The notes beneath the pieces are model-generated. The model was not told the origin of the DNA, ran no database searches, and saw only the letters and a list, made by a program, of their open reading frames with translations. Position numbers and translations under genes: made by a program. From the NCBI GenBank assembly GCA_020353135.1, contig CP070688.1:3368006-3391869 (forward strand): a stretch of 23,864 nt of DNA. Reading direction: 5' to 3'. Below, one piece after another: positions 9,128 to 16,396 of this stretch. Source of the stretch: Chloroflexota bacterium (GTDB lineage: Bacteria; Chloroflexota; Anaerolineae; Promineifilales; Promineifilaceae). Positions within the stretch are counted from its first letter, which is position 1, and each line of letters starts with the position of its first letter.

Positions 9128-9772
9128 TTAATGCGGATCGTTATCGAGCCTGAAGCCGTGGCCACGTATGGTGACCACATATTCGTAGTCGTCAAGTTCG
9201 ACCAGTCGATCTCTTAGCCGGCGAACGAGAGCGTCTATCGCCTGTTCGGTGACGCCGATCCCGTCGGTTCCCGGCCAAACTACGTCGACAATTGTGTCGC
9301 GATCAACGACGGCGCCGTTGGCATCGTAGAGCGCTTCAAGCAGGCGAAATTGGGCCAATGAGAGCGGGGGAATTAGTTCCTTACCCTGGATGCGCACAGC
9401 TCTCTGAGCCTTGTCCAGGGTCATATTGCCCTCTGAAGGCGGTTCCTCTACCGTCAAGGGAATTGTGGCATCGGTACCAACGAAAATCAGCTTAACTCGC
9501 AGGGCGATCTGGATTTCATCCCCGTCGCGCAGATTCGTCGAACCTTGAACCCTGGCGCCATTTAAATGCGTACCATTCTTGCTGCCCAGATCATGCAGAA
9601 TATAGACGCCTTCCTCACAGGTTATCCGTGCATGGTGGCGCGACACCTGACGTTCCGGCAAAACTATTTGGCAATCATTCCCACGTCCAATCAAGAACTC
9701 GTCAACGTTTACGGTCCAGCGTTCACCGGCCAGTTGGCCCTCCCTGGCAATGAGTATTGGATTGTCATTCAT
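9128..9772 (-). CDS. FHA domain-winged-helix transcriptional regulator
   Basis: This 214-residue protein joins an N-terminal FHA domain (about 22-98) to an OmpR/PhoB-type winged-helix DNA-binding domain (about 117-210). The phosphothreonine-binding residues are present: Arg30 in LIGRGNDC, Ser44 and His47 in SRHH, and Asn66 in GSKNGT. The recognition helix lies near 174-190 (TEQAIDALVRRLRDRL), and the wing reads TIRGHGFRL. There is no receiver domain, so control probably comes from Ser/Thr phosphorylation. The kinase gene starts 160 bp away on the opposite strand, making it a likely partner. EmbR of mycobacteria is a known analogue: a winged-helix and FHA protein phosphorylated by PknH, with the domains in the opposite order. 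A GAGGT ribosome site precedes the start; AATATA at 9812-9817 (plus-strand reading) is a possible -10. Confidence 0.93.
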   Translation of the reverse strand: MNDNPILIAREGQLAGERWTVNVDEFLIGRGNDCQIVLPERQVSRHHARITCEEGVYILHDLGSKNGTHLNGARVQGSTNLRDGDEIQIALRVKLIFVGTDATIPLTVEEPPSEGNMTLDKAQRAVRIQGKELIPPLSLAQFRLLEALYDANGAVVDRDTIVDVVWPGTDGIGVTEQAIDALVRRLRDRLVELDDYEYVVTIRGHGFRLDNDPH

Positions 9773-9891
9773 GGCAGATGTGACCTCGCGCGACTAAAGT
9801 CATCAGGCAAGAATATAGCCGAAGTCGCCAATCCCGTCGAGTGTTAAAGAGTCGTGTCCAGGCGAAGCTACGGTATAAAGCTCAAATGCAC

Positions 9892-9897
9892 TATAAT
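9892..9897 (+). promoter_or_regulatory. -10 box of the Ser/Thr kinase gene
   Basis: A perfect TATAAT lies at 9892-9897, 35 nt before the kinase start. No clear -35 box is seen at the usual distance. The 160-bp divergent interval (9773-9932) must also carry the promoter of the FHA regulator. Confidence 0.6.
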
Positions 9898-9932
9898 TGC
9901 AGATAGCGAGTTGAAGCGCCGCATTCTGAAGC

Positions 9933-10925
9933 ATGATGTTCGGTAAATTCGAGGTTGGAACGGTACTACGGGACCGTTATAGTCTGAAGGAAGTCGTCGG
10001 CCATGGTGGCATGGGCAGCGTCTACCTTGCCGAGGATTTGCGTCTACCTGGTAGGCTATGTGCCATCAAGGAAGTCAAACCTGAGTCCAACGCCTCGCCA
10101 GAAGCCAGGAGACAAGAACACAATCAATTCCTGCGTGAAGCAAGCTTGCTGGCGCAACTTGACCATCCCAATTTGCCCAAGGTCTCTGACTTCTTCTCTG
10201 AAGGGGGGCGCGACTACCTGGTCATGGATTACGTGCCTGGTAAGAACTTAAAGGAATTGATCGACGATAGCCGGGTCCAGGGGCGACAATTGGACGTGAA
10301 AGTGGTCGACAATTGGGCCCAACAGATCATGGATTCGGTTAGCTACCTTCATGACCAGGATCCACCGATCCTGCACCGGGACATTAAGCCCTCCAATATC
10401 AAGTTGACGCCCGATGGACGCATCAAACTCGTGGATTTTGGCCTGGCAAAGGTCATGGCCAGCGACAATTCAAGCACAATCACAGTGATTCAAGGCCGAG
10501 GAACGGCCTACTACACGCCTTTGGAGCAGTATGGGGCTGAGAGTGAGCACACAGATGTTCGCTCTGATATCTACGCGCTTGCTGCGACACTCTACCATCT
10601 ATTGAGCGGGGCGCCGCCGCCAGAGGCGAAGGAACGATTTCTGAACCCGGCAGTGATGCGGCCGCTAGTCAATCTCAACAGGAATGTTTCGGCCAAAGCG
10701 AGCGACGCCGTCGATTGGGGTCTGGAAATGCATCCGGAAGATAGGCCTGCCCGCGTAGAGCTATTCCGACAGGCATTTAACGGAAAGGTCAGTCGTGGCG
10801 ATTTAGACCGCGATCGGCGGAACGAGGAGCAGATTAGCTTGGGAGAGGCAATCGGTCAAAACGGGGCGGTTGTGCTAATCGTCCTGGCATTGTTTGCCCT
10901 AGCGTTAATGGTAACCCTCCTGTAG
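9933..10925 (+). CDS. Membrane-anchored Ser/Thr protein kinase (PknB-like)
   Basis: This 330-residue Hanks-type kinase has a glycine-rich loop (VGHGGMGSVY, 22-31), ATP-binding Lys46 (AIKEV), catalytic loop HRDIKPSN (His148, Asp150), metal-binding DFG (168-170) and an activation segment ending near GTAYYTPLEQY. A single hydrophobic segment (about 311-329, VVLIVLALFALALMVTLL) sits at the extreme C-terminus with no extracellular domain, so the kinase is tail-anchored and needs another route to sense signals. ATG 9933 is followed at once by a second ATG; the ribosome site is weak. The divergent neighbour is an FHA/winged-helix regulator, a probable substrate. Immediately downstream is an ABC ATPase gene with its own promoter. 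Confidence 0.94.
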   Translation: MMFGKFEVGTVLRDRYSLKEVVGHGGMGSVYLAEDLRLPGRLCAIKEVKPESNASPEARRQEHNQFLREASLLAQLDHPNLPKVSDFFSEGGRDYLVMDYVPGKNLKELIDDSRVQGRQLDVKVVDNWAQQIMDSVSYLHDQDPPILHRDIKPSNIKLTPDGRIKLVDFGLAKVMASDNSSTITVIQGRGTAYYTPLEQYGAESEHTDVRSDIYALAATLYHLLSGAPPPEAKERFLNPAVMRPLVNLNRNVSAKASDAVDWGLEMHPEDRPARVELFRQAFNGKVSRGDLDRDRRNEEQISLGEAIGQNGAVVLIVLALFALALMVTLL

Positions 10926-10948
10926 TGAAATCTACCTCGAGACTGGTC

Positions 10949-10977
10949 TTGACACATCTCAAGTGGCCAGCTATATT
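10949..10977 (+). promoter_or_regulatory. Near-consensus promoter of the orphan ABC ATPase
   Basis: TTGACA (10949-10954), a 17-bp spacer and TATATT (10972-10977) form a strong sigma-70-like promoter. Transcription from about 10984 would give a leader of about 205 nt before GTG 11189. Confidence 0.8.
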
Positions 10978-11066
10978 TCGGGTAATTCATTCCCCTATCC
11001 ATATATCATTTCATGAGGTATCATTCTCTGGCGCGAGGTGCTTGTGAGTTGGCAGATAGCGAAACA

Positions 11067-11088
11067 ACAAGCAAGCGTTATTGCTTGT
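11067..11088 (+). promoter_or_regulatory. Hairpin in the long ABC ATPase leader
   Basis: ACAAGCAA (11067-11074) and TTGCTTGT (11081-11088) form an 8-bp perfect inverted repeat around GCGTTA, about 100 nt from the start codon. It could be an operator half-site pair, as used by LacI-type sugar regulators, or an RNA hairpin. I recognise no riboswitch class. Confidence 0.4.
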
Positions 11089-11188
11089 AGGTGACGGATC
11101 GGCCGGATGATCGACGCTCCTCGCAAAGCTGATTTGAGAAGAGGCTTTCCGCGATGACGCAATGGTCGAAACTTAAGGAGGTGGCCGC

Positions 11189-12289
11189 GTGGCATCTGTA
11201 ACGTATCAAAACGTGTATAAACGATTTGGTGATTTTGTCGCCGTGAACGACTTAAACATCGAAATTGCCGACAAAGAGTTTGTGGTGTTCGTGGGCCCGT
11301 CTGGCTGTGGCAAGTCAACCAGCTTGCGAATGCTGGCTGGTCTGGAAGAGATCAGTGAGGGAGAAATCCTGATTGGCGATCGCGTTGTCAATGATGTCCC
11401 ACCGAAAGACCGTGACATTGCCATGGTGTTTCAGTCCTACGCGCTTTACCCACATATGTCTGTGTATGACAACATGGCCTTCGGATTGAAGTTGCGCAAG
11501 ACACCTAAGACGGAAATCGAGCGACGGGTGAAGGAGGCAGCCGACATCCTAGGATTGGCACCGCTACTCGATCGCAAGCCAAAGGCATTGTCCGGTGGTC
11601 AGCGCCAGCGAGTTGCCGTTGGCCGGGCAATTGTCCGAGAGCCGGATGTCTTCCTCATGGATGAGCCGCTTTCTAACCTTGACGCGAAGCTCAGAGTTTC
11701 GGCCAGGGCCGAGATATCGAAACTACACCAACGGTTGGGAACGACCTTCATTTACGTCACGCACGACCAGGTGGAAGCCATGACCATGGGTGACCGGATC
11801 ATGGTCATCAACGAGGGTGAGCTGCAACAGATCGACTCGCCAAGAAATCTCTATAATACGCCCAACAACGTATTTGTCGCCGGTTTCATTGGCAGCCCAA
11901 GCATGAATTTCTTCGACGCGACATTGGTGGCCGAAGATGGCAAGTTGTATGCCGACGCAGGTGATTTCCGGATACATGCTCCCGAGGATCGCAAACAGGC
12001 TTACGGTGACTACGTAGGTCGCGAGGTTATCCTGGGGGTCCGTCCCGAGAATATCCATGGTTCGCCTTACATTCCGCCCAATATTGATGCCGCACCGATA
12101 AAAGCCAACGTTGACGTTGTCGAACTCCTGGGTCACGAATTGAACCTTTTTGTTACATCAGGGAAGCATAGCTTCGTGGCAATCGTCGACACTCGACTGG
12201 CGCCCTCCGTGGGCAATGATGTGGAATTGGTGATCAACGTGGACGCCATGCACCTCTTCGACAAAGAGAGCGAACTGGCCATTCGGTAG
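11189..12289 (+). CDS. ugpC: Sugar-type ABC transporter ATPase (UgpC/MsmX/MalK family), orphan
   Basis: This 366-residue cytosolic ATPase drives carbohydrate-uptake ABC transporters of the CUT1 class. The nucleotide domain shows Walker [10 protein letters not shown] (36-44), Q-loop region [15 protein letters not shown], signature LSGGQ (134-138), Walker B with Asp158-Glu159, and switch THD. A C-terminal MalK-type TOBE/OB region (about 240-366) follows, containing GVRPENI. No permease or binding-protein gene is nearby, so it may be a shared ATPase serving several transporters, as MsmX does in B. subtilis. The start is GTG 11189, supported by AAGGAGGT 6 nt upstream. It is a monocistronic unit with a strong promoter and a strong terminator. 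Confidence 0.95.
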   Translation: MASVTYQNVYKRFGDFVAVNDLNIEIADKEFVVFVGPSGCGKSTSLRMLAGLEEISEGEILIGDRVVNDVPPKDRDIAMVFQSYALYPHMSVYDNMAFGLKLRKTPKTEIERRVKEAADILGLAPLLDRKPKALSGGQRQRVAVGRAIVREPDVFLMDEPLSNLDAKLRVSARAEISKLHQRLGTTFIYVTHDQVEAMTMGDRIMVINEGELQQIDSPRNLYNTPNNVFVAGFIGSPSMNFFDATLVAEDGKLYADAGDFRIHAPEDRKQAYGDYVGREVILGVRPENIHGSPYIPPNIDAAPIKANVDVVELLGHELNLFVTSGKHSFVAIVDTRLAPSVGNDVELVINVDAMHLFDKESELAIR

Positions 12290-12318
12290 ATCGAGCATTG
12301 TCAGAGCTAGTAGTATTC

Positions 12319-12359
12319 AAGGCCGCTGTCTGACAGGCAGTGGCCTTTTTTTCTTTTTG
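12319..12359 (+). terminator. Strong rho-independent terminator after the ABC ATPase
   Basis: AAGGCCGCTGTCT (12319-12331) pairs with AGGCAGTGGCCTT (12335-12347) as a 13-bp stem with two G-U pairs and loop GAC. A T-rich tract runs to 12358. It lies 30 nt past the stop codon. Confidence 0.92.
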
Positions 12360-12394
12360 TCTTTGGGGGAACGGGCCAGGTGAGGGCCCCAAAA

Positions 12395-12817
12395 ATGCCA
12401 GACGCAAATTTCGAAGTAGACCAGTCGTTCAAAGTCCAATTTGTGTGGCAAATCCCGGCTGGCGATTTTTTGCGGGCTATCTTCGACGTTGACGTGCTGG
12501 CGCTGGACCCGGTATCAGGGAAGTACGTTGTTTTGCTCAAAGATTTTCTTGCTGGACGGCAGGAGAGCGCGGACGGCGAAATGCGGCCGGTCAAAGAGGT
12601 AGCAAAGGAGTACTGGGCGCTAGTAGCCGGACTGACCGGCCGCCGAATATCTCTGGCTTACGAGGCAGATGACGGCCGCCCATTGTGGCTCAGACTTGAG
12701 ACATTGACGGGAGAGCACAATTTCTTCAGACGGTTAACCGAATTACCTCCCCAACTGGCCAAGCCGCTGGCAGAAAACGCAAGGTTTCAGGAAGGCGACG
12801 AATTAGCTCCGGAATAG
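12395..12817 (+). CDS. Small hypothetical protein
   Basis: I do not recognise this 140-residue protein. It has no TM segment or signal peptide. It opens with an alternating hydrophobic pattern (FKVQFVWQIP) and looks like a compact alpha/beta protein, with later words such as WLRLETLTGEHNFFRRL. ATG 12395 has GGTGAGG about 9 nt upstream; an alternative GTG at 12380 would add five residues. Its end overlaps the end of the convergent FAD oxidase gene by 15 bp. It directly follows the terminator of the ABC ATPase, so it is transcribed separately. A minus-strand frame over the same bases (12307-12594) looks like a shadow. Confidence 0.65.
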   Translation: MPDANFEVDQSFKVQFVWQIPAGDFLRAIFDVDVLALDPVSGKYVVLLKDFLAGRQESADGEMRPVKEVAKEYWALVAGLTGRRISLAYEADDGRPLWLRLETLTGEHNFFRRLTELPPQLAKPLAENARFQEGDELAPE

Positions 12818-14284
12818 CCGCTGCCACATATTGGTGTTGAGTAGTCCGTCCGGATCATAACGGGACTTCAATGCTGCGAAGCGCTCGACCGTCTCGTCAC
12901 CTAAGTAACGGCGTACAGTTGTTGGCCGTAGCGTACTATCTTTGGCAAAATAGAAACGGCCTCCAGCGTTCAAAACGATCTCATCTAGCTCAGCGGTTAG
13001 GGCCATCAGTCGCCGGCGATTTCGCGATGTAACTTGGAAGTCCATGGCCAACGAGTAGCCGTCTACGCCGTGGCTGATGAGGAAGTCATCGGGCCTGTGG
13101 CGCTTGAGCACCGTAAGATAGTTTGGCAAGCCCCTGTGCTGGCATAGGCCCAGCATTTCGCCGAAGGCGTCGTGAGCGGTCTCGACGGGAATAAATCTCT
13201 GATACTGAATGAGCCCGCTGCGGCCGTACGAACGTTTCCAATTAGGTACGTAGTCAAGCAGGAAGTGGAATGCCACGTGCGACTGAACGAAGCGGGAGCC
13301 GTGGGTGAAGCGAGAAGCCCGATATTTGCCAAAATTGACCAAGCGCGCACCTAGATTGTTCATGAACGGCCGCATAAAGCGCCACATGATCGAGCGCGGA
13401 ACGAAGCCAAACATCGTATCCGAAAGATGTTGGTTTTCTAGCCGGAGTGTCTGCTGGGGATAAGGGTCAGCGCCAGGTGGCAAGTACCTGGCAACGTGAA
13501 TCTGACCCCGGCCTAGCGATCTGCCGCCGGCAAAAGCATCTATCCAACCAACCAGATAATCGGCCTGGGGCAGGTATTCCTCAAACTGCTCCATCATCTC
13601 TTTGAGGTTGCGGCTGGCCAGGGCCTCCACTTCCAAAAGGCCCGAGTACACTCGTTTGAGGCTCAGGGTCAGAGAGGTGAATGCGCCAAGCATGCCAAAG
13701 CCGCCTATCGCCGCATAAAAGAGATCGCTGTTCTGTTCGCGATTACAGGTGACGATTTCACCCGTGGACAGCATTAGTTCAAATTCGTAGATGTGGTCGC
13801 CGACGGTGCCGGTCTTCCAAGCGTTCTTGCCGTGGACGTTCATGCCGGCGCATCCGCCCAGCGTGGGCTTGGCTGTGCCAGGCACCACGGCCGGCCACCA
13901 GCCGTCCTCAATCACATGTTCCCAAAACTGGCGGATGGTCACTCCAGGTTGGACCTGGATGCGTCCGGCCTGGGGATCCCAGTCGAGCACCCGGTTCATG
14001 CGCCTCAAATCTAGCATGATCTGTTCGCTATTGAGAGTGGCGTCGCCATAACTGTTACCAGAGCCACGAAGGCCGACTGTGCGGCCGCTGGCGGCCGCCA
14101 CATTGAACACTTTGCCCAGATCCTCCACAGTCGCCGGCCGGTAAACATAGCCCAGCGCCTCGGATGCTCCGCCCCACGATTTTACTGTCTCCAATCTGGC
14201 GGCCGGCAAGGCTATGGTCGGATCTTCCAAGCCCAGGCCCTCGGATAGACCACGGGCGGTATTGAGTTCCTCGTCAATTCTCAT
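12803..14284 (-). CDS. FAD-binding oxidase resembling DprE1
   Basis: This 493-residue flavin oxidase is of the VAO/PCMH type (FAD_binding_4). The FAD domain (about 45-220) contains GLRGSGNSYGDA and MNVHGKN with His151, the position of His132 in mycobacterial DprE1. The C-terminal part has FAKDS with Lys448, matching the catalytic Lys418 of DprE1. The residue matching Cys387, the target of benzothiazinone inhibitors, is Ala413 (LAMDF). DprE1 oxidises decaprenylphosphoryl-ribose at C2, and a partner SDR (DprE2) then reduces the ketone. Here an SDR lies 63 nt upstream in the same direction. The polyprenyl-sugar substrate is inferred; related aldonolactone or alditol oxidases are the alternative. 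The 14-bp palindrome TAGATTTCAATCTA (14291-14304) sits just before the start, and the ribosome site is poor. Confidence 0.85.
   Translation of the reverse strand: MRIDEELNTARGLSEGLGLEDPTIALPAARLETVKSWGGASEALGYVYRPATVEDLGKVFNVAAASGRTVGLRGSGNSYGDATLNSEQIMLDLRRMNRVLDWDPQAGRIQVQPGVTIRQFWEHVIEDGWWPAVVPGTAKPTLGGCAGMNVHGKNAWKTGTVGDHIYEFELMLSTGEIVTCNREQNSDLFYAAIGGFGMLGAFTSLTLSLKRVYSGLLEVEALASRNLKEMMEQFEEYLPQADYLVGWIDAFAGGRSLGRGQIHVARYLPPGADPYPQQTLRLENQHLSDTMFGFVPRSIMWRFMRPFMNNLGARLVNFGKYRASRFTHGSRFVQSHVAFHFLLDYVPNWKRSYGRSGLIQYQRFIPVETAHDAFGEMLGLCQHRGLPNYLTVLKRHRPDDFLISHGVDGYSLAMDFQVTSRNRRRLMALTAELDEIVLNAGGRFYFAKDSTLRPTTVRRYLGDETVERFAALKSRYDPDGLLNTNMWQRLFRS
13464..13508. repeat. Nested palindrome inside the FAD oxidase gene
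   Basis: An outer pair GGGTCAG (13464-13470) and CTGACCC (13502-13508) encloses an inner pair GCCAGGT (13472-13478) and ACCTGGC (13486-13492). The layout resembles REP-like elements, but the stretch is in frame and codes for plausible protein (QIHVARYLPPGADP). Whether it is an inserted repeat or chance is open. Confidence 0.4.
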
Positions 14285-14290
14285 GATAGC

Positions 14291-14304
14291 TAGATTTCAA
14301 TCTA
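14291..14304. promoter_or_regulatory. Palindrome before the FAD oxidase start
   Basis: TAGATTTCAATCTA is a perfect 14-bp inverted repeat ending 7 nt from the oxidase start codon at 14284. It occupies the place of the ribosome site, so it could be an operator or a structure limiting translation. Confidence 0.35.
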
Positions 14305-14328
14305 AAAGCCGCCGGTCACAAACTGAGT

Positions 14329-14345
14329 CGGCCCGGGCTGGGCCG
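14329..14345. promoter_or_regulatory. GC-rich hairpin between the SDR and oxidase genes
   Basis: CGGCCC and GGGCCG pair around a 5-nt loop, starting 2 nt after the SDR stop on the minus strand. There is no T run in that direction, so it may stabilise or attenuate the transcript rather than end it. Confidence 0.35.
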
Positions 14346-14347
14346 TT

Positions 14348-15133
14348 CTAGATGTTGAGGCGGCGGAAAATAAATGACGGCGTATGAGTGATGATCAGGC
14401 TCACATAACGCCATCGGCCGGGGACATAGACAGTTTGTTTGCGACGTCTAATGGCCTTTAAGATCTGTCGCGCGGCTTCATCTGGGCTTATGACCCACAT
14501 GGCGCTGCTTGCGTTCTCAAGCAATCGCGTTTCCACAAAGCCCGGCCGGATCGTGGTGACCGTCGCGCCATTTTGCGTCAGCCGATTGCGAAGCGCCTCC
14601 AAATAAGTATCAAGACCGGCTTTAGTGGCATTATAACCTGGGTTCATGCGCCGGCCGCGAACGGCAGCGAGCGAAGAGATTCCCACGATGTGGCCACTGC
14701 CGGCCCGCTGAAAGCGAATCGCGGCCTGGCCCATCCAGGCCATGGCGCCCAGCAAGTTGATTTTGGCCATAGCCTCGTCTTTGTCGAAACTATACTCATC
14801 TGGGGTCATTGTCGGCTGAACCGCGGCACTGTAAATGACGAGATCCAGTCCGCCCAGATCGGCCGCAATCTTCTGAAAGAGCGCTGGCACGGCACCGTAA
14901 TCGGTAACGTTGTGGCTATAGTAGAGAGCTCGTGGGCCCGACTCAGATTCTTCGTTGATCTCCGCACATAGCTCGACTAGGAGCGCTTCGCGCCGAGCGA
15001 CAGCGGCTACAAAATAACCATTCTGGGCCAGCAGCCTTGTAAGGGCTGCGCCAATACCGGACGAAGCGCCTAGCACCAGGGCGCATGGTCTTGGTTCAAG
15101 CGGACGAGCGGCGGGCAATGTCTGATTGGTCAT
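14348..15133 (-). CDS. Short-chain dehydrogenase/reductase resembling DprE2
   Basis: This 261-residue Rossmann-fold NAD(P)(H) oxidoreductase has the nucleotide motif GASSGIG (22-28), an NNAG-like element in a YSAAVQ variant (101-106), and catalytic Ser154, Tyr167 and Lys171 (YNATK). The C-terminal tail (YVPGRWRY and FIFRRLNI) resembles that of DprE2, the keto-sugar reductase of mycobacterial arabinan-precursor synthesis. The next gene downstream is a DprE1-like oxidase, so the two may epimerise a polyprenyl-phosphate sugar in two steps. No prenyltransferase for such a substrate is in the window. The hydrophobic tail (VSLIITHTPSFIF) may associate with membranes. A -10 box lies at 15158-15163; no clear ribosome site is seen. 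Confidence 0.88.
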   Translation of the reverse strand: MTNQTLPAARPLEPRPCALVLGASSGIGAALTRLLAQNGYFVAAVARREALLVELCAEINEESESGPRALYYSHNVTDYGAVPALFQKIAADLGGLDLVIYSAAVQPTMTPDEYSFDKDEAMAKINLLGAMAWMGQAAIRFQRAGSGHIVGISSLAAVRGRRMNPGYNATKAGLDTYLEALRNRLTQNGATVTTIRPGFVETRLLENASSAMWVISPDEAARQILKAIRRRKQTVYVPGRWRYVSLIITHTPSFIFRRLNI

Positions 15134-15142
15134 ACAGCACTT

Positions 15143-15180
15143 GTCAATAGCTGCGATATTCTAGCATAAATCGTCAATAG
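15143..15180 (-). promoter_or_regulatory. SDR promoter flanked by an 8-bp direct repeat
   Basis: On the minus strand TAGAAT (15158-15163) with an upstream TG forms an extended -10 box, giving a leader of about 18 nt. The plus-strand word GTCAATAG occurs at 15143-15150 and 15173-15180, exactly 30 bp apart (three helical turns), on either side of the -10 box. This suggests a regulator with repeated sites. Confidence 0.5.
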
Positions 15181-15242
15181 GGGTGTTTAGTGTTAGACGG
15201 CTATCAGCTAGCGCCACAATTCACCCGCGGCAATGAAACGTT

Positions 15243-16301
15243 TTATCTCAAGTAGATGGGATTGCTGTAAATCCAGCCCCTTTCCTTACCTAGATAAACA
15301 GTGCTGCATTCGACTCTGAATGCCCCAGGCTCACTTGGCAAATGGGTGAGACTCACGTCGTTTTCACACTCTTGCACCATTTTCCCGTTCTGCAGAAGGC
15401 GTATGCGACACTTAGCCGGCGCCACCACCTGCAATGTGGCCCCGGTATCCAGTTGCACCTCATCCCCCATGATCCCTTTTGACCGGCTTTGGCCGCTAAA
15501 GCGAAAGCCCTTGGTCGATCCAGCCATGTCGTAAGCTACCCAGCTATTGCCTGTTCCGATGGCGGCCATAATGAGGGCCTTGTCATGACTCAGGTCGCCG
15601 TTTAGTTCTTCCGGCAGAAGGAGATGCAAGTTGACTGTCCGAAAAAGGAACTCGTAGGGGAATACTGTCCTTGTCAACGGACCCATGCTGAGTCGAAATG
15701 CATGGGCATCACTGCCGCCTATGGCCGCGACATGTTTGCCTTGGCTCAGGAGTTCATCCCACTTGTCGAGCGTCCGGCGATCGGGACCGACGACGTACTT
15801 CTGAGGGTTCAGGGCGAGTCGCAACGCACGCAATCGTCCATCTGCCAGGCCCTTCAGATTAGACATGTAGTTCCAGATTTCGAGGCCACTGAAGCCATCA
15901 ACGTCCCAGTCGAGCCAGCCTAAGGTGCCTTCGCCAAGACTAGGCGCAGCCGGATCAAAGGGATGGGCCAGGAAGCCCCATCCACCTGCATCTCGAGTTT
16001 CGTTAATGAGTCTCTGCGGATCGTCCCCGTACAGCGACAGCTCCTTGTCTGCCCCAAACACCAGGAAATGGCTGGCCTGGGGAACCCGCCGAGGATTGTG
16101 TACCTCTTCGCCGACCAGCAATAGCACACGGCCGCGATCGTCTTCATAGTAGCCTTCGACGCCATCTACCCAGATGTTATGATCCGTGACGACGATGAAG
16201 TCCAACCCGGCGGCTATGGCGTCTTTGGCGATCTCAGCGTGCCACTTGGCCCCGTCAGAGTAGGGCGTGTGAATATGGACGTTTCCGGCGATTTCAAACA
16301 T
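15243..16301 (-). CDS. PHP-domain metal-dependent phosphoesterase
   Basis: This 352-residue protein has a PHP domain with its metal-binding motifs complete: HIH (His9, His11), TDHN (Asp40, His41), Glu65/Glu66-x-His68, His113 (LAHP) and GSDAH (Asp198, His200). Stand-alone PHP enzymes hydrolyse phosphate esters such as nucleoside phosphates or histidinol phosphate. The C-terminal 100 residues form a beta-rich extension (about 260-352) seen in PHP proteins that act on unknown substrates. The open frame runs back to 16385, but ATG 16301 starts exactly at the domain (MFEIAGNVHIHTPYSDG), and a minus-strand -10 box lies inside the longer version. It is divergent from the lipoprotein gene and 109 bp upstream of the SDR on the same strand. 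Confidence 0.9.
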   Translation of the reverse strand: MFEIAGNVHIHTPYSDGAKWHAEIAKDAIAAGLDFIVVTDHNIWVDGVEGYYEDDRGRVLLLVGEEVHNPRRVPQASHFLVFGADKELSLYGDDPQRLINETRDAGGWGFLAHPFDPAAPSLGEGTLGWLDWDVDGFSGLEIWNYMSNLKGLADGRLRALRLALNPQKYVVGPDRRTLDKWDELLSQGKHVAAIGGSDAHAFRLSMGPLTRTVFPYEFLFRTVNLHLLLPEELNGDLSHDKALIMAAIGTGNSWVAYDMAGSTKGFRFSGQSRSKGIMGDEVQLDTGATLQVVAPAKCRIRLLQNGKMVQECENDVSLTHLPSEPGAFRVECSTVYLGKERGWIYSNPIYLR

Positions 16302-16343
16302 GGGACAACGGGAGTATCCGGCGGACGACCTGATACGCCGCGC

Positions 16344-16349
16344 ATTATA
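16344..16349 (-). promoter_or_regulatory. -10 box of the PHP gene
   Basis: A perfect minus-strand TATAAT (16344-16349) would start transcription near 16337, 36 nt before the start codon. No good -35 box is seen. Confidence 0.55.
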
Positions 16350-16370
16350 TTCCAGACAATGGCAACGTGC

Positions 16371-16376
16371 TATACT
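16371..16376 (+). promoter_or_regulatory. Extended -10 box of the lipoprotein gene
   Basis: TGCTATACT (TATACT at 16371-16376) is an extended -10 element, giving a start near 16383 and a 14-nt leader to ATG 16397. It lies only 21 bp from the minus-strand -10 box of the PHP gene, so the two promoters overlap and may compete. Confidence 0.55.
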
Positions 16377-16396
16377 GGCAGTCACAGGGCATTTTC

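Noticed and set aside
12307..12594. 95-residue minus-strand frame over the small hypothetical gene
   Set aside because: It overlaps the terminator of the ABC ATPase and has no ribosome site; the plus-strand frame has a ribosome site and more protein-like composition.
16302..16385. 28-residue N-terminal extension of the PHP protein
   Set aside because: It contains the minus-strand TATAAT box and lies before the HIH motif that starts the fold; ATG 16301 is more likely.
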